The notes under the pieces are model-generated. The model saw only the letters and a program-made list of their open reading frames with translations. It was not told the DNA's origin and made no database searches. Source: CAYOWK01 sp964407665 (GTDB lineage: Bacteria; Pseudomonadota; Alphaproteobacteria; Caulobacterales; Hyphomonadaceae). Taken from it: 23,013 nt of DNA. The translations under genes and the position numbers were made by a program. Within the stretch, counting starts at the first letter, position 1; each line of letters opens with the position of its first letter. This document shows, piece after piece, positions 1 through 7,387 of the stretch. The stretch lies in the NCBI GenBank assembly GCA_964407665.1, contig CAYOWK010000061.1, positions 1 to 23,013 on the forward strand, written 5' to 3'.

Positions 1-489
1 GGCCGAGCCGTCTTCCGGCTGGAAGGTCATGGTCAGCTTGCCCTTGCCGGGCACGAGGAAGTTGGTGGCGCGGTACTGGTCGCCATAGGCGTGGCGGCCG
101 ACGACGACGGGCTTGGTCCAGCCCGGAACGAGGCGCGGCACGTTGCGCATGACGATCGGCTCGCGGAAGATGACGCCGCCGAGGATGTTGCGGATGGTGC
201 CGTTCGGCGAGAGCCACATCTTCTTGAGGCCGAATTCCTTCACGCGGGCTTCGTCCGGCGTGATCGTCGCGCACTTCACGGCGACGTTGTATTTCTTCGT
301 GGCCTCGGCCGAATCGACGGTGACCTGGTCGTCGGTCTTGTCGCGGTTCTCGATGGAGAGGTCGAAGTACTTCAGGTCGATATCGAGGTAGGGCAGGATC
401 AGCCGCTCCTTGATGAGCGCCCAGATGATGCGGGTCATTTCATCGCCGTCCATTTCGACGACGGGATTGGCGACCTTGATGACGGCCAT
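1..489 (-). CDS. icd: NADP-dependent isocitrate dehydrogenase, N-terminal part
   Basis: The enzyme oxidatively decarboxylates isocitrate to 2-oxoglutarate with NADP+ in the TCA cycle. The frame is open from an ATG at 489 to the window edge and gives 163 residues of a protein usually about 400 long, so the C-terminal 60% lies outside. Clear family marks of the eukaryote-like dimeric type are the start MAVIKVANPVVEMDGDEMTR, then KCATITPDEARVKEFGLKKM and SPNGTIRNILGGVIFREPI (substrate-binding Ser/Asn/Arg region), and GRHAYGDQYRATNF. An AGGAG lies 6 nt before the ATG, which fixes the start. It is divergent from trmJ. In many alphaproteobacteria icd lies close to alaS and recA, which would be to the left of this window. 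Confidence 0.96.
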   Translation of the reverse strand, partial: MAVIKVANPVVEMDGDEMTRIIWALIKERLILPYLDIDLKYFDLSIENRDKTDDQVTVDSAEATKKYNVAVKCATITPDEARVKEFGLKKMWLSPNGTIRNILGGVIFREPIVMRNVPRLVPGWTKPVVVGRHAYGDQYRATNFLVPGKGKLTMTFQPEDGSA

Positions 490-558
490 GCGGGGCTCCT
501 GAAGGCAATGTGGCTGGGATACCGGCTGCCAAGGCTGCCGGAAACGCGAACTGTGGGG

Positions 559-586
559 GCTATAGCAAAGCCTGTGACGGGAACAA
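559..586 (-). promoter_or_regulatory. Predicted sigma-70 promoter of icd
   Basis: On the minus strand TTGTTCC (586-580) is followed by 13 nt and GCTATAGC (566-559). This fits the Caulobacter housekeeping pattern TTGACGS-N10-14-GCTANAWC, with 7 of 8 matches in the -10 element. Transcription would start near 552, giving an icd leader of about 60 nt with the AGGAG site. It is read by eye and not tested. Confidence 0.55.
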
Positions 587-935
587 AGCGGTTCTGAAAG
601 GCTGATTTCGATGCGTCCGGTTGCGGGCCTGAAAGCGTGATTTCCCGTTCGGACCGGCGCGGGCCGTCCGTTTTGCTGTCGTCTGCCTCCCTGATGGGAG
701 GCCGGGGCGCGTGGAAGCGCGCCTTGTTGAGTACAATGCCAGTGTCGCCACTGGCCGGTGCGTGTTCCCACGCGCCCCGTGCCGGACGTTTGGCCCGGTG
801 ACGTCGACGGAGCCTGTTAGGCCCTGGTCCGCATCCCGGTGACGCGCGCATCAGGGACCGATCCCTGATGGTCACCCCCGCTTCGATCGCGGGGACAGGT
901 GTTTCAGGCCGCCGTTCCTGGCTGCTTCCTCGGGC

Positions 936-980
936 CCCTCCTTCGAGACGCCCCGCTTGCGCGGGGCTCCTCAGGATGAG
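936..980. repeat. Intergenic palindromic repeat (CTTCGAGACG...TCAGGATGAG type)
   Basis: CCTCCTTCGAGACG leads into a 7-bp stem GCCCCGC/GCGGGGC (950-956 and 961-967, loop TTGC), followed by TCCTCAGGATGAG. Elements of this form are dispersed between genes in many alphaproteobacterial genomes (general knowledge). Only one copy lies in this window, so repetition cannot be shown here. Confidence 0.5.
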
Positions 981-1215
981 CCGGTCGAAAGCAGCCGGAG
1001 CGGGGATCGCCGCGCCGTCCAAGCGGCTGGCGTTTGGTGGTTCGGTGGCCCCCAAACCCTCCCATGCCAGACGCGAGGGGGAGATTGCGGGATGCGGATA
1101 CCCGGTCGAATCAACTCGCTGAAGTTTCTTTGCAGGATACCGCCTGCGGGGCCGGGCTCCTCTGGACTGCGAGGATCCAGACTTTGGAAATGCCCACCAT
1201 ACTCAGGGAGTTAAG

Positions 1216-1260
1216 TCTGGATTCCCGCCTTCGCGGGAAACACGGACAGCAAGCTGTCCG
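1216..1260. repeat. Intergenic palindromic repeat (GGATTCCCGCCTTCGCGGGAA type) with adjoining hairpin
   Basis: TTCCCGC/GCGGGAA form a 7-bp stem (1222-1228 and 1233-1239, loop CTTC). Immediately after it CGGACAGC-AA-GCTGTCCG (1243-1260) forms an 8-bp stem. The first element matches the widespread proteobacterial intergenic repeat that often ends in GGAATGAC; GGAATGAC itself occurs downstream at 1343-1350, so the element may span 1216-1350 with an insertion. Confidence 0.5.
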
Positions 1261-1345
1261 TTTGCAGATACGAGCGCAGGGGTGTGGAGTTCGGCACAGG
1301 ATGTCCCACACCCTGGCGACCCTTCCAGATGAAGCCCCGGCTGGA

Positions 1346-1374
1346 ATGACAAGGGTGGGCCGGGCGGGTTATAG
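1346..1374 (+). promoter_or_regulatory. Predicted promoter of trmJ, leaderless
   Basis: ATGACA (1346-1351), a 17-nt spacer, then TTATAG (1369-1374). The expected start of transcription (about 1381-1382) coincides with the trmJ ATG at 1382, and no Shine-Dalgarno sequence precedes that ATG. Together this predicts a leaderless mRNA. The -35 box lies within the GGAATGAC end of an intergenic repeat, so the repeat may have donated the promoter. Confidence 0.45.
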
Positions 1375-1381
1375 GCGCCTG

Positions 1382-2122
1382 ATGAACTCTCCTGCCTTCA
1401 TCCTGGTCGCCCCGCAGCTGGGCGAGAATATCGGCGCCGTGGCGCGGGTGATGGGGAATTTCGGGCTGAAGGACCTGCGGATCGTGGCGCCGCGCGATGG
1501 CTGGCCAAATCCGGCTGCGGATACGATGAGCGCTGGAGCGCTTCCGGACGTGGTCACTGCGCGGGTGTTCGACACGGTGGAGCAGGCAATTGCCGATTGC
1601 GCGCAGGTGCTGGCGACCACGGCGCGGCCGAGGGGCATGGAAAAGCCGGTCGTCGATGCGGCGGGCGCCGTTGGCCGTGTGGCGAGCGTGTCCGGGCTGA
1701 CGGGCATTCTGTTCGGGGCCGAACGGGCGGGGCTGCCCAATGAGGCGGTGACGCTGGCCGACGCCATCGTGACGCTGCCGGTCAATACGGGGTTTGCATC
1801 CCTGAACCTGGCGCAGGCGGCGGGCGTGATTGCGCACAGCTGGGCGGCCGCTCAGGCGGCCGGTCTGCCGCCGCGCTTCCAGGAGAGTCTGGACGTCCCT
1901 GCAACGCGCGAGGACCTGATCGGCATGATGGAGCATTTCGAGGCCGAGCTGGAGCGCGCGGGCTTCTTCATGCCGGAGGTGAAGCGGCCGGTGATGGTCC
2001 AGAATCTGCGCAACGCCTTCACGCGTGCTGGCTGGACCGAACAGGAGGTGCGGACCTTCCGGGGCGCCATCAAGGCGCTGTCCGTGGGCCGGGGGAAGGC
2101 GCGCATCCTGCGCGAGGACTGA
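1382..2122 (+). CDS. trmJ: tRNA (cytidine/uridine-2'-O-)-methyltransferase TrmJ-like, SPOUT family
   Basis: A 246-residue SPOUT-class methyltransferase that by family uses S-adenosylmethionine to 2'-O-methylate position 32 of certain tRNAs. The knot-fold motifs are in order: FILVAPQLGENIGAVARVMG at the N-terminus, ILFGAERAGLPNE in the middle, and LPVNTGFASLNLAQA as the SAM-binding deep trefoil loop. The length is typical of TrmJ. The frame is open much further upstream, but homology begins at MNSPAFILVAP, so the ATG at 1382 is chosen. There is no ribosome-binding site ahead of it (see the promoter). It stands alone, divergent from icd. A related SPOUT enzyme such as TrmL is less likely because of the N-terminal motif and the length. 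Confidence 0.9.
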   Translation: MNSPAFILVAPQLGENIGAVARVMGNFGLKDLRIVAPRDGWPNPAADTMSAGALPDVVTARVFDTVEQAIADCAQVLATTARPRGMEKPVVDAAGAVGRVASVSGLTGILFGAERAGLPNEAVTLADAIVTLPVNTGFASLNLAQAAGVIAHSWAAAQAAGLPPRFQESLDVPATREDLIGMMEHFEAELERAGFFMPEVKRPVMVQNLRNAFTRAGWTEQEVRTFRGAIKALSVGRGKARILRED

Positions 2123-2212
2123 TTTTTGCGCCGGTAGCAGGGTCTTCAGGAAGACTGACTATGCCGCTATCGGGAAACGACAACAAATTATCGAAAAACG
2201 GCAATATGCGAC

Positions 2213-2241
2213 TTGTCCGCCAAGTCCTAATGATTTAGTTC
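2213..2241 (+). promoter_or_regulatory. Predicted promoter and weak BlaI-like dyad upstream of the TonB receptor
   Basis: TTGTCC (2213-2218), a 17-nt spacer and TAGTTC (2236-2241) form a plausible promoter. The -10 overlaps a dyad CCTA-N6-TAGT (2226-2239), with the same 6-nt spacing as ACTA-N6-TAGT in front of blaI and the DUF2807 gene, but with one half-site mismatch. If real, a BlaI dimer would sit over the -10. The match is weak. Confidence 0.3.
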
Positions 2242-2269
2242 CTGAGCCCTGCATTCGAGGGACGTTTCA

Positions 2270-4438
2270 GTGACTTTCACACCTGTATCCATGGCGCGTC
2301 GCGACCGCGCGCTGACCGTCAGCCTGACGGTTCTTGCGGTCGCCGGGGGCTTTGCGACCCCCGTCCCCGCCGCGCTGGCCCAGGAGGGACCCCAGAGCGT
2401 TGTCGAGGCGGCGGCGCCTCCCGTCTCGGGCCAGGTCTACGAGCCGGCGTTCTTCGCCCGCTTCGCACCCCAGACAGCCCTGGACATGGTGCGCCAGATC
2501 CCCGGATTCACTCTGGTGCAGCCGGATGACGACAAGCGTGGCTTTGGCGATGGCGGCGTCAATGCGCTGGTCAACGGCAAGCGGCTGACCGGAAAGTCGG
2601 GCGGCGCCGTGGACCAGATCAGCCGCATCACGCCTGACGCCGTACTCCGGATCGAGGTCGTCGACGGCGCCTCGCTGAGTATTCCAGGGCTGTCCGGGCA
2701 GGTGGTGAACATCATCACAAAGCCAAAGGGGATGTCCGGCACGTGGACCTGGAATCCGCAGTTCCGTGGCGATCAGAAGCCCGGCCTGCTGACCGGCAAC
2801 GCATCGGTCAGCGGCGAGAGCGGTGAGTTCGCCTGGACGCTGGGCGCCGAGGTGCAGCAGAATCGCGGCTCGGCCGAGGGGTGGGTGTTCGTGACTGACG
2901 CGGACGGCGACATCACGGAAATCCGCGAGGAATTCATCAAGGGCGGCGCCACGCGACCCAGTCTGAACGGCCAGCTGACCTGGAGCCGCCCTGCCGGCGA
3001 CGTATTGAACCTCAACCTCACCGCCATCACCGCCAACCGGGTCGACCGGATCATCTCGGCGCGCGGCGGCGTGACCGATCCGACTGTGCTGCGGGAGATC
3101 GACTCCGGCGAGGACGCATGGCGGGTCGAGGGCAGCGCGGACTACGAGTTCAGTCTCGGGCCGGGCCGGGCCAAGCTGATCGGCTTCTACAACACACGGC
3201 ACGGCGAGGAGGGCGTGCGAATACTCGACGACATTCTCGCCAGCCCGAACGATCCCGGCTTCGGGTATGACGAAGTGGCTGACAATGGCGAGGGCATCCT
3301 TCGCTCGGAATACACCCTGCCGTCTGTGGCGGGCGGGGACTGGGTGGCCTCTCTCGAAGGCGCGTTCAACTTCCTTGAAGTGGACGCCATCGAATCCGAG
3401 CTCGTGGGCGGCGTCTATGTAGATCAGGCGGACACCGCGCTTCTGACGCGCGTCGAGGAAAAGCGCGCCGAGCTTTCGCTGACACACTCGCGCTCGCTGA
3501 TGAAGGGGCTCGACCTGCAGGCCAATATCGGCGGGGAGTATTCCGAGCTGAGCGTTGAGGCGGATGGGTTCTCTGGCAGCGATGCAAAGGCCGACGATTT
3601 CATCCGGCCGAAGGGCTTTGCCCAGCTGGCGTGGGCGGCCTCGCCCGACATGGATGTGAACCTGCGGATCGCCCGCGAAGTCGGCCAGCTCAACTTCTTT
3701 GACTTCATCGCCTCCACCGATCTCGACAACAATGAACAGGACAGCGGCAACGCCGAGCTTGTCCCGTCGCAGAGCTGGCTGGCGCAGGTCGAGATCAACA
3801 AGCGGTTCGGCGCCTATGGCGCACTCAAGACGCGCATCTATGGAGAGCTGATCGAGGATATTGTCGACGGCGTGCCGATCCCGATCCGTGACGGAACCGG
3901 CGCCATCACCGGCTATGGCGAGAGCCCCGGCAACATCGACGAGGCGGAGCGCTATGGCGTCGAGCTGAACGGCACGCTCAACCTCGACCCGTTCGGGATC
4001 AAGGGCGCCAAGTTCGATCTCGAAGTGGGCGCGAACGAGAGCCGGGTGAATGACCCTCTCACCGGGCAGGCGCGGCGCATCAGCGAGGAAGGCATCTTCA
4101 ACTACGAGATCGAATTCCGGCACGACATTGCCGGCACGCCCTGGGCTTATGGCCTGGAGTACAACGACTGGACGCAGGAGCGCTATTTCGGCCTGTCCCA
4201 GTTTGTACATCCCTACCAGTCGGCCGGCATGGGCGTGGCGTTCCTCGAGCACAAGGACATCTTCGGGATGAAGGGGGCGATCGTGTTCATCAACCTCCTC
4301 AACAACCACGAGAACCTGCGGCGCACGTACTACGACGTCGATGTTCCCAACGGCGTGCGCACGCTGACGCGGGAGGAGAACCGCAACTGGAGCCTCACCC
4401 AGCGCTTCGTGCAGCTTGAGCTGTCCGGCAAATTCTGA
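2270..4438 (+). CDS. TonB-dependent outer-membrane receptor
   Basis: A 722-residue outer-membrane transporter; the family imports large substrates (siderophores, cobalamin, glycans) using TonB energy. A signal peptide is visible (hydrophobic LTVSLTVLAVAGGFATPVPA, cleavage after AALAQ). A plug domain follows (roughly residues 50-150) with ALDMVRQIPGFTL, VNGKRLTG and VEVVDGASLSIPG-like segments ending in VVNIITKPKG, then a beta-barrel to the C-terminal phenylalanine typical of outer-membrane proteins (LELSGKF). No clear Ton box was found. The GTG at 2270 is chosen because GAGGGA lies 7 nt before it; an ATG at 2291 has no such site. The barrel is short for the family. The substrate cannot be read. 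It lies 73 nt upstream of blaI, so the M56/BlaI pair may control it. Confidence 0.88.
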   Translation: MTFTPVSMARRDRALTVSLTVLAVAGGFATPVPAALAQEGPQSVVEAAAPPVSGQVYEPAFFARFAPQTALDMVRQIPGFTLVQPDDDKRGFGDGGVNALVNGKRLTGKSGGAVDQISRITPDAVLRIEVVDGASLSIPGLSGQVVNIITKPKGMSGTWTWNPQFRGDQKPGLLTGNASVSGESGEFAWTLGAEVQQNRGSAEGWVFVTDADGDITEIREEFIKGGATRPSLNGQLTWSRPAGDVLNLNLTAITANRVDRIISARGGVTDPTVLREIDSGEDAWRVEGSADYEFSLGPGRAKLIGFYNTRHGEEGVRILDDILASPNDPGFGYDEVADNGEGILRSEYTLPSVAGGDWVASLEGAFNFLEVDAIESELVGGVYVDQADTALLTRVEEKRAELSLTHSRSLMKGLDLQANIGGEYSELSVEADGFSGSDAKADDFIRPKGFAQLAWAASPDMDVNLRIAREVGQLNFFDFIASTDLDNNEQDSGNAELVPSQSWLAQVEINKRFGAYGALKTRIYGELIEDIVDGVPIPIRDGTGAITGYGESPGNIDEAERYGVELNGTLNLDPFGIKGAKFDLEVGANESRVNDPLTGQARRISEEGIFNYEIEFRHDIAGTPWAYGLEYNDWTQERYFGLSQFVHPYQSAGMGVAFLEHKDIFGMKGAIVFINLLNNHENLRRTYYDVDVPNGVRTLTREENRNWSLTQRFVQLELSGKF

Positions 4439-4442
4439 GGCT

Positions 4443-4460
4443 CAACTACAAAACTAGTTG
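4443..4460 (+). promoter_or_regulatory. Predicted BlaI operator overlapping the blaI -35 box
   Basis: A perfect 6-bp inverted repeat CAACTA-N6-TAGTTG (4443-4448 and 4455-4460). The right half overlaps TTGACG (4458-4463), a consensus -35 hexamer; a weak -10 GCGAGATC follows at 4474-4481. The core ACTACAAAACTAGTT differs at two positions from 12190-12204 in front of the DUF2807 gene. BlaI/MecI operators are dyads of TACA/ACTA-like half-sites, so autorepression is expected by analogy. Confidence 0.55.
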
Positions 4461-4491
4461 ACGGACGTTTTTCGCGAGATCATGGTCGCTG

Positions 4492-4511
4492 CAACTAAGG
4501 AACCAGTAGTT
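4492..4511 (+). promoter_or_regulatory. Second imperfect dyad in the blaI leader
   Basis: CAACTA (4492-4497), 9 nt, then TAGTT (4507-4511) directly against the blaI ATG. It repeats the half-sites of the operator at 4443-4460 but with different spacing, and it brackets the ribosome-binding site AAGGAA. It may be a second repressor site or chance. Confidence 0.3.
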
Positions 4512-4964
4512 ATGGCCCGACCCAAGTCAGACATTCTCACCGACGCGGAGCAGCGCGTGATGCGCGTGATCTGGAGCAAGGGGGAGGCGAGCGTTCGCGA
4601 CGTGACGGACGCGCTGACCTCCACCTATCCGGTCGCCTACAACACGGTGCTGACCCTGCTGCGCATCCTGACCGACAAGGGGTATGTCTCGCCCCGGCAG
4701 GAGGGGCGGGCGTTTGTCTATACGGCGCTGGTGTCGCGGCAGGACGCTCGCAGCCAGGCGCTGAAGAAGCTGGTCAGCCAGTTCTTCGAGGGCTCGCCGA
4801 CGGCTCTGGCGCAGCATCTGTTCCGTTCGGAAGACCTCAGCGCCGCCGAACTCGAAGCGCTGAAAGCCGAGCTTGAGCTCGAGACCCAGGATGCGCCTGC
4901 ATCCGGCCCGACAGGCGCCGCCAAGCCTGCCAAAACTCCCAGGTCGAAAGGGGACCGGTCGTGA
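4512..4964 (+). CDS. BlaI/MecI/CopY-family transcriptional repressor
   Basis: A 150-residue winged-helix repressor. The N-terminal domain reads LTDAEQRVMRVIWSKGEAS then VAYNTVLTLLRILTDKGYVS (recognition helix) and GRAFVYTALVSR (wing), and the C-terminal dimerisation helices include FFEGSPTALAQHLF and LSAAELEALKAELE. The family represses its own operon and target genes and is destroyed when a partner M56 protease is activated. The ATG at 4512 is chosen because AAGGAA (4497-4502) precedes it and family homology begins at MARPKSD; the frame is open to a TTG at 4458, but that would lie inside the operator. The stop overlaps the next gene's ATG by one base, so the two are translationally coupled. 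A Lys/Pro-rich tail of about 25 residues extends beyond the usual C-terminus. Confidence 0.92.
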   Translation: MARPKSDILTDAEQRVMRVIWSKGEASVRDVTDALTSTYPVAYNTVLTLLRILTDKGYVSPRQEGRAFVYTALVSRQDARSQALKKLVSQFFEGSPTALAQHLFRSEDLSAAELEALKAELELETQDAPASGPTGAAKPAKTPRSKGDRS

Positions 4965-7309
4965 TGGACTTCAGCATCCTCAGCCAGCTCGCCGCATCGC
5001 AGGTCTGGCAAAGCGTTCTGGTCGCCGCCGTGCTGGCGATCGCGCTCGTGTTCACCCGCAAGGCGTCGGGCGCCGCGCGCTACGCCATGGCGTCGGCGGC
5101 GTTTGTCGTCTCGATCTTCCTGCCGCTGGCGGCGTTCGTGCCCGGCGAGGGCGCGCTTGCCGCCCTGCTTGAGGCGACCGGCGCGCCGGTCACGCTGGCG
5201 GATGCGCCGGTGGCGGAGCCGGTGGAGATGCTGCCTCCGGTGGAGAGCGAGCTGTTCACGCTGGATATCGCGGCGCTTGCCGCGGACGCCGATGCCGGGG
5301 CCTTGCACGTGGACGCGCCGGTTGAAGCTGTTCCCGCGCCCCCGGCGCCGTTCTCGATCCTGCCGGCCGGTTTTGTCCTGCCCGATCTGATGATGCCTTT
5401 CCTGGTCGTGTGGGCCGCCGGCGCCGCCGTGCTGATCTTCCGGACCGGGCGCGACCTGCTTGCGACCGAGCGGCTGGTCGCCAATGCGCGTCCGGCCAGC
5501 CTGCCGCTGGATATCGCCCGCCGGATGCGCGGCGTGCGCGTGCTGGTGAGCGCCCAGGCGCCGGGGCCAATGGCTGCAGGTCTGCGTCACCCGTCCGTGG
5601 TGCTGCCGGAGGGCGCAGATGTGGCGCTGGCCGGTCCCGGAGCGGGCGCGCTGCTGGAACACGAGCGTGCGCACATCGAGCGCCGTGACACGCTGGTGGC
5701 TGTGGCCCAGCGTCTGGTGCTGGCGCTGATGTGGTGGAGCCCGGCGCTCTACTGGATCAGCCGCCGCATGGATGAAGAACGCGAAGTCGCCTGTGACGAG
5801 GCCGCTGTGGCGCGCACCGGGGACGCCCGTGCGTTCGCCGGCGCCCTGACGCGGCAGGCCGAAAGCCAGCTGTGGGAGCGCGTGCCGCGCCTTGCGGTCG
5901 GCGCTATCGGTCCGCGCTCGCAGTTCGGCAACCGGGTTCGCCGCCTGATGTCGCTTGGCAAGCCGGGAGGCTCCGCCGCCAGCGTCGCCGGACGCGCCGG
6001 GTTTGCGGCTCTGGTGTTCGCGGCGATTGCTGCGGCCTGCCTGACGCCGGTGCTGAGCGCGAATGCGGATGGCCGCGAGGACGAGCCCCGGGACGAAAAC
6101 CGCGAGGAGAACCGTGGTCGCTTCTGGCTGGCGTTCAACGAGCCGCCGGCTCCGCCCGAGCCGCCCGAAGCGCCGGAGGCTCCCGATTTTCCGGAGCCCC
6201 CCGCGCCGCCGGCTCTTCCGGGTCGGTACGGGTTCAGCTTCGAGGGTCTGGAGGGTCTGGAAGGACTTGAGGGTCTGGAGGGTCTCAACGATCCGGAGCT
6301 GGAAGCCGAGTTTGCGGCGCTGGGGCTGGAACTGGCCGCCCTTGGCGCCGAGCTGTCCACCACTGTCTCCGCCGAAGTGATGGCCGAGTTGCCTGCGATC
6401 ATGGAGGAGGTGCAGCTGGCGCTGCAGGAGGCCGATCTCGACACGGCCGAGGCGCGCGAGGAAATGCGGATGGCGCTGGAGGAGGCGCGCGCCGAGATGG
6501 AGCGTGATCTGGGGCCGGAGTTCCGCGATGAGCTGCGCCGCAGCCTCGAGGAAGCCCGCCGCGAGATCGAGGCCGGGCGTCTGGAGATGCGCCGGGCGAT
6601 GGATGAGGCGCGCGAGGAGCTGCGCCGGACCCGCGAGAACGGCTGGGATGAGGGCGCGCTGGAAGGCGGACGGCTCGTTCCGGCGAAGGCTTCCGTCGAC
6701 ACTGCGCGGGCGCTCTACCGGGCTGCTGCCGAAGGCGACGATGAGCGGGTGCTTGCGCTGATCAAGGCCGGAGCCAACGTCAACTCGGTGCTGCACGGCG
6801 ATGGCACGGCGCTGATTGCGGCGGCGCGCGGCGGCGAGGCCGAGGTGGTGCGTCTGCTGCTCAGGAATGGCGCCGATGCGAACCTGGGTTCGCGCGGGGA
6901 TGGTACGCCGCTGATCGCCGCGGCCCAGACCGGGGAGGCGGGGATCGTGCGCATCCTGCTCGACGGCGGCGCCGATGTGAACGGGGCGATCCCGGGCGAC
7001 GGCAATCCGCTGATCGCGGCGGCGCGGGGCGGGGAGCTGGGCGTCGTGAAGCTGCTGCTGGAGCGGGGCGCGGATATCAACGCCTTTGTCCAGGGCGACG
7101 AGAATGCGCTGATCAGCGCCTCGGCGGCTGGCGAACTGGGCGTTGTTCGCCTGCTGGTCGAGCGCGGCGCCGATCTGAGCGCCGCCTACAGGGTGACGGC
7201 GATGTGCGCCGACGGCAAGAAGACGGCCGTACGCACGGCGCTTTCGATGGCGGAGTGCGCGGGCGAAGACGCCGTCGCCAGCTATCTGCGGTCAAAGGGC
7301 GCGAAGTAG
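4964..7309 (+). CDS. M56-family (BlaR1-like) membrane metallopeptidase with C-terminal ankyrin repeats
   Basis: A 781-residue protein that should sense a signal and trigger loss of the adjacent BlaI-type repressor. Hydrophobic segments lie near residues 12-30, 42-60, 137-160, 250-266 and 344-363. The zinc motif HERAH is at 233-237, with the further acidic ligand region EEREVACDEAAV at 271-282. After the last membrane segment come a Pro/Glu-rich stretch (392-420), a GLE tandem repeat (428-441), a charged probable coiled coil (470-560) and five ankyrin-like units (about 577-742, for example LIAAARGGEAEVVRLLLRNG). BlaR1 has a penicillin-binding sensor in this place; here it is absent. If topology follows BlaR1, the ankyrin repeats are periplasmic. 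The ATG at 4964 overlaps the blaI stop; a GTG at 4961 is an alternative. Confidence 0.88.
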   Translation: MDFSILSQLAASQVWQSVLVAAVLAIALVFTRKASGAARYAMASAAFVVSIFLPLAAFVPGEGALAALLEATGAPVTLADAPVAEPVEMLPPVESELFTLDIAALAADADAGALHVDAPVEAVPAPPAPFSILPAGFVLPDLMMPFLVVWAAGAAVLIFRTGRDLLATERLVANARPASLPLDIARRMRGVRVLVSAQAPGPMAAGLRHPSVVLPEGADVALAGPGAGALLEHERAHIERRDTLVAVAQRLVLALMWWSPALYWISRRMDEEREVACDEAAVARTGDARAFAGALTRQAESQLWERVPRLAVGAIGPRSQFGNRVRRLMSLGKPGGSAASVAGRAGFAALVFAAIAAACLTPVLSANADGREDEPRDENREENRGRFWLAFNEPPAPPEPPEAPEAPDFPEPPAPPALPGRYGFSFEGLEGLEGLEGLEGLNDPELEAEFAALGLELAALGAELSTTVSAEVMAELPAIMEEVQLALQEADLDTAEAREEMRMALEEARAEMERDLGPEFRDELRRSLEEARREIEAGRLEMRRAMDEAREELRRTRENGWDEGALEGGRLVPAKASVDTARALYRAAAEGDDERVLALIKAGANVNSVLHGDGTALIAAARGGEAEVVRLLLRNGADANLGSRGDGTPLIAAAQTGEAGIVRILLDGGADVNGAIPGDGNPLIAAARGGELGVVKLLLERGADINAFVQGDENALISASAAGELGVVRLLVERGADLSAAYRVTAMCADGKKTAVRTALSMAECAGEDAVASYLRSKGAK
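6245..6286 (+). repeat. In-frame 9-bp tandem repeat encoding Gly-Leu-Glu units
   Basis: Copies of GGTCTGGAG-like units repeat about five times in a row within the M56 gene, encoding GLEGLEGLEGLEGL (residues 428-441). Units differ only at synonymous positions (GGACTTGAG is one variant). The 9-bp period keeps frame on slippage, so the length of this linker between protease and coiled coil may vary among strains. Confidence 0.8.
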
Positions 7310-7352
7310 CCGCGAGGGCGGCGGGGCCTCTTCCTGATGAGAGACCGATTCA

Positions 7353-7379
7353 GCCATCAAGCGGACTCCGCTTGATGGC
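7353..7379. terminator. Strong hairpin between convergent genes
   Basis: A perfect 12-bp stem GCCATCAAGCGG/CCGCTTGATGGC with a 3-nt loop (ACT) lies between the M56 gene stop (7309) and the converging TerC-family stop (7388). No T-tract follows on either strand, so it may act as a bidirectional terminator or as an mRNA 3'-end stabiliser. Confidence 0.5.
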
Positions 7380-7387
7380 ATCGGGCT

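Larger units (their letters stand above)
590..1340. other. Gene-free stretch with clustered hairpins
   Basis: No credible gene lies here; the open frames on both strands lack plausible starts and domain resemblance. The notable content is a run of perfect inverted repeats: 685-702 (7 bp stem), 706-723 (6 bp), 738-755 (7 bp), 760-773 (5 bp) and 849-870 (9 bp, CATCAGGGA/TCCCTGATG). Read on the minus strand, two loops are GNRA tetraloops: GCGA in 738-755 and GGAA in 760-773. CCCGGTGACG occurs at 796-805 and again at 836-845. The stretch could encode a structured RNA on the minus strand, or be decayed intergenic repeats. The right part holds the two repeat elements listed separately. Confidence 0.4.

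Noticed and set aside
435..1055. 206-codon minus-strand frame between icd and trmJ
   Set aside because: It overlaps the icd start and promoter in another frame, is Arg/Pro rich and shows no domain; the hairpin cluster explains the region better.
2267..4309. Very long open frame (680 codons) on the minus strand opposite the TonB receptor
   Set aside because: It mirrors the codon structure of the receptor gene, has no recognisable domains or signal, and high GC content makes long antisense frames common.
4458..4511. Longer BlaI starting at TTG 4458 or ATG 4482
   Set aside because: The added residues lack homology, the TTG lies within the operator, and the best ribosome-binding site serves the ATG at 4512.
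4718..6796. 692-codon open frame on the minus strand opposite blaI and the M56 gene
   Set aside because: It is rich in Arg, Gln and His, typical of antisense translation of GC-rich genes; the plus-strand genes carry real motifs.
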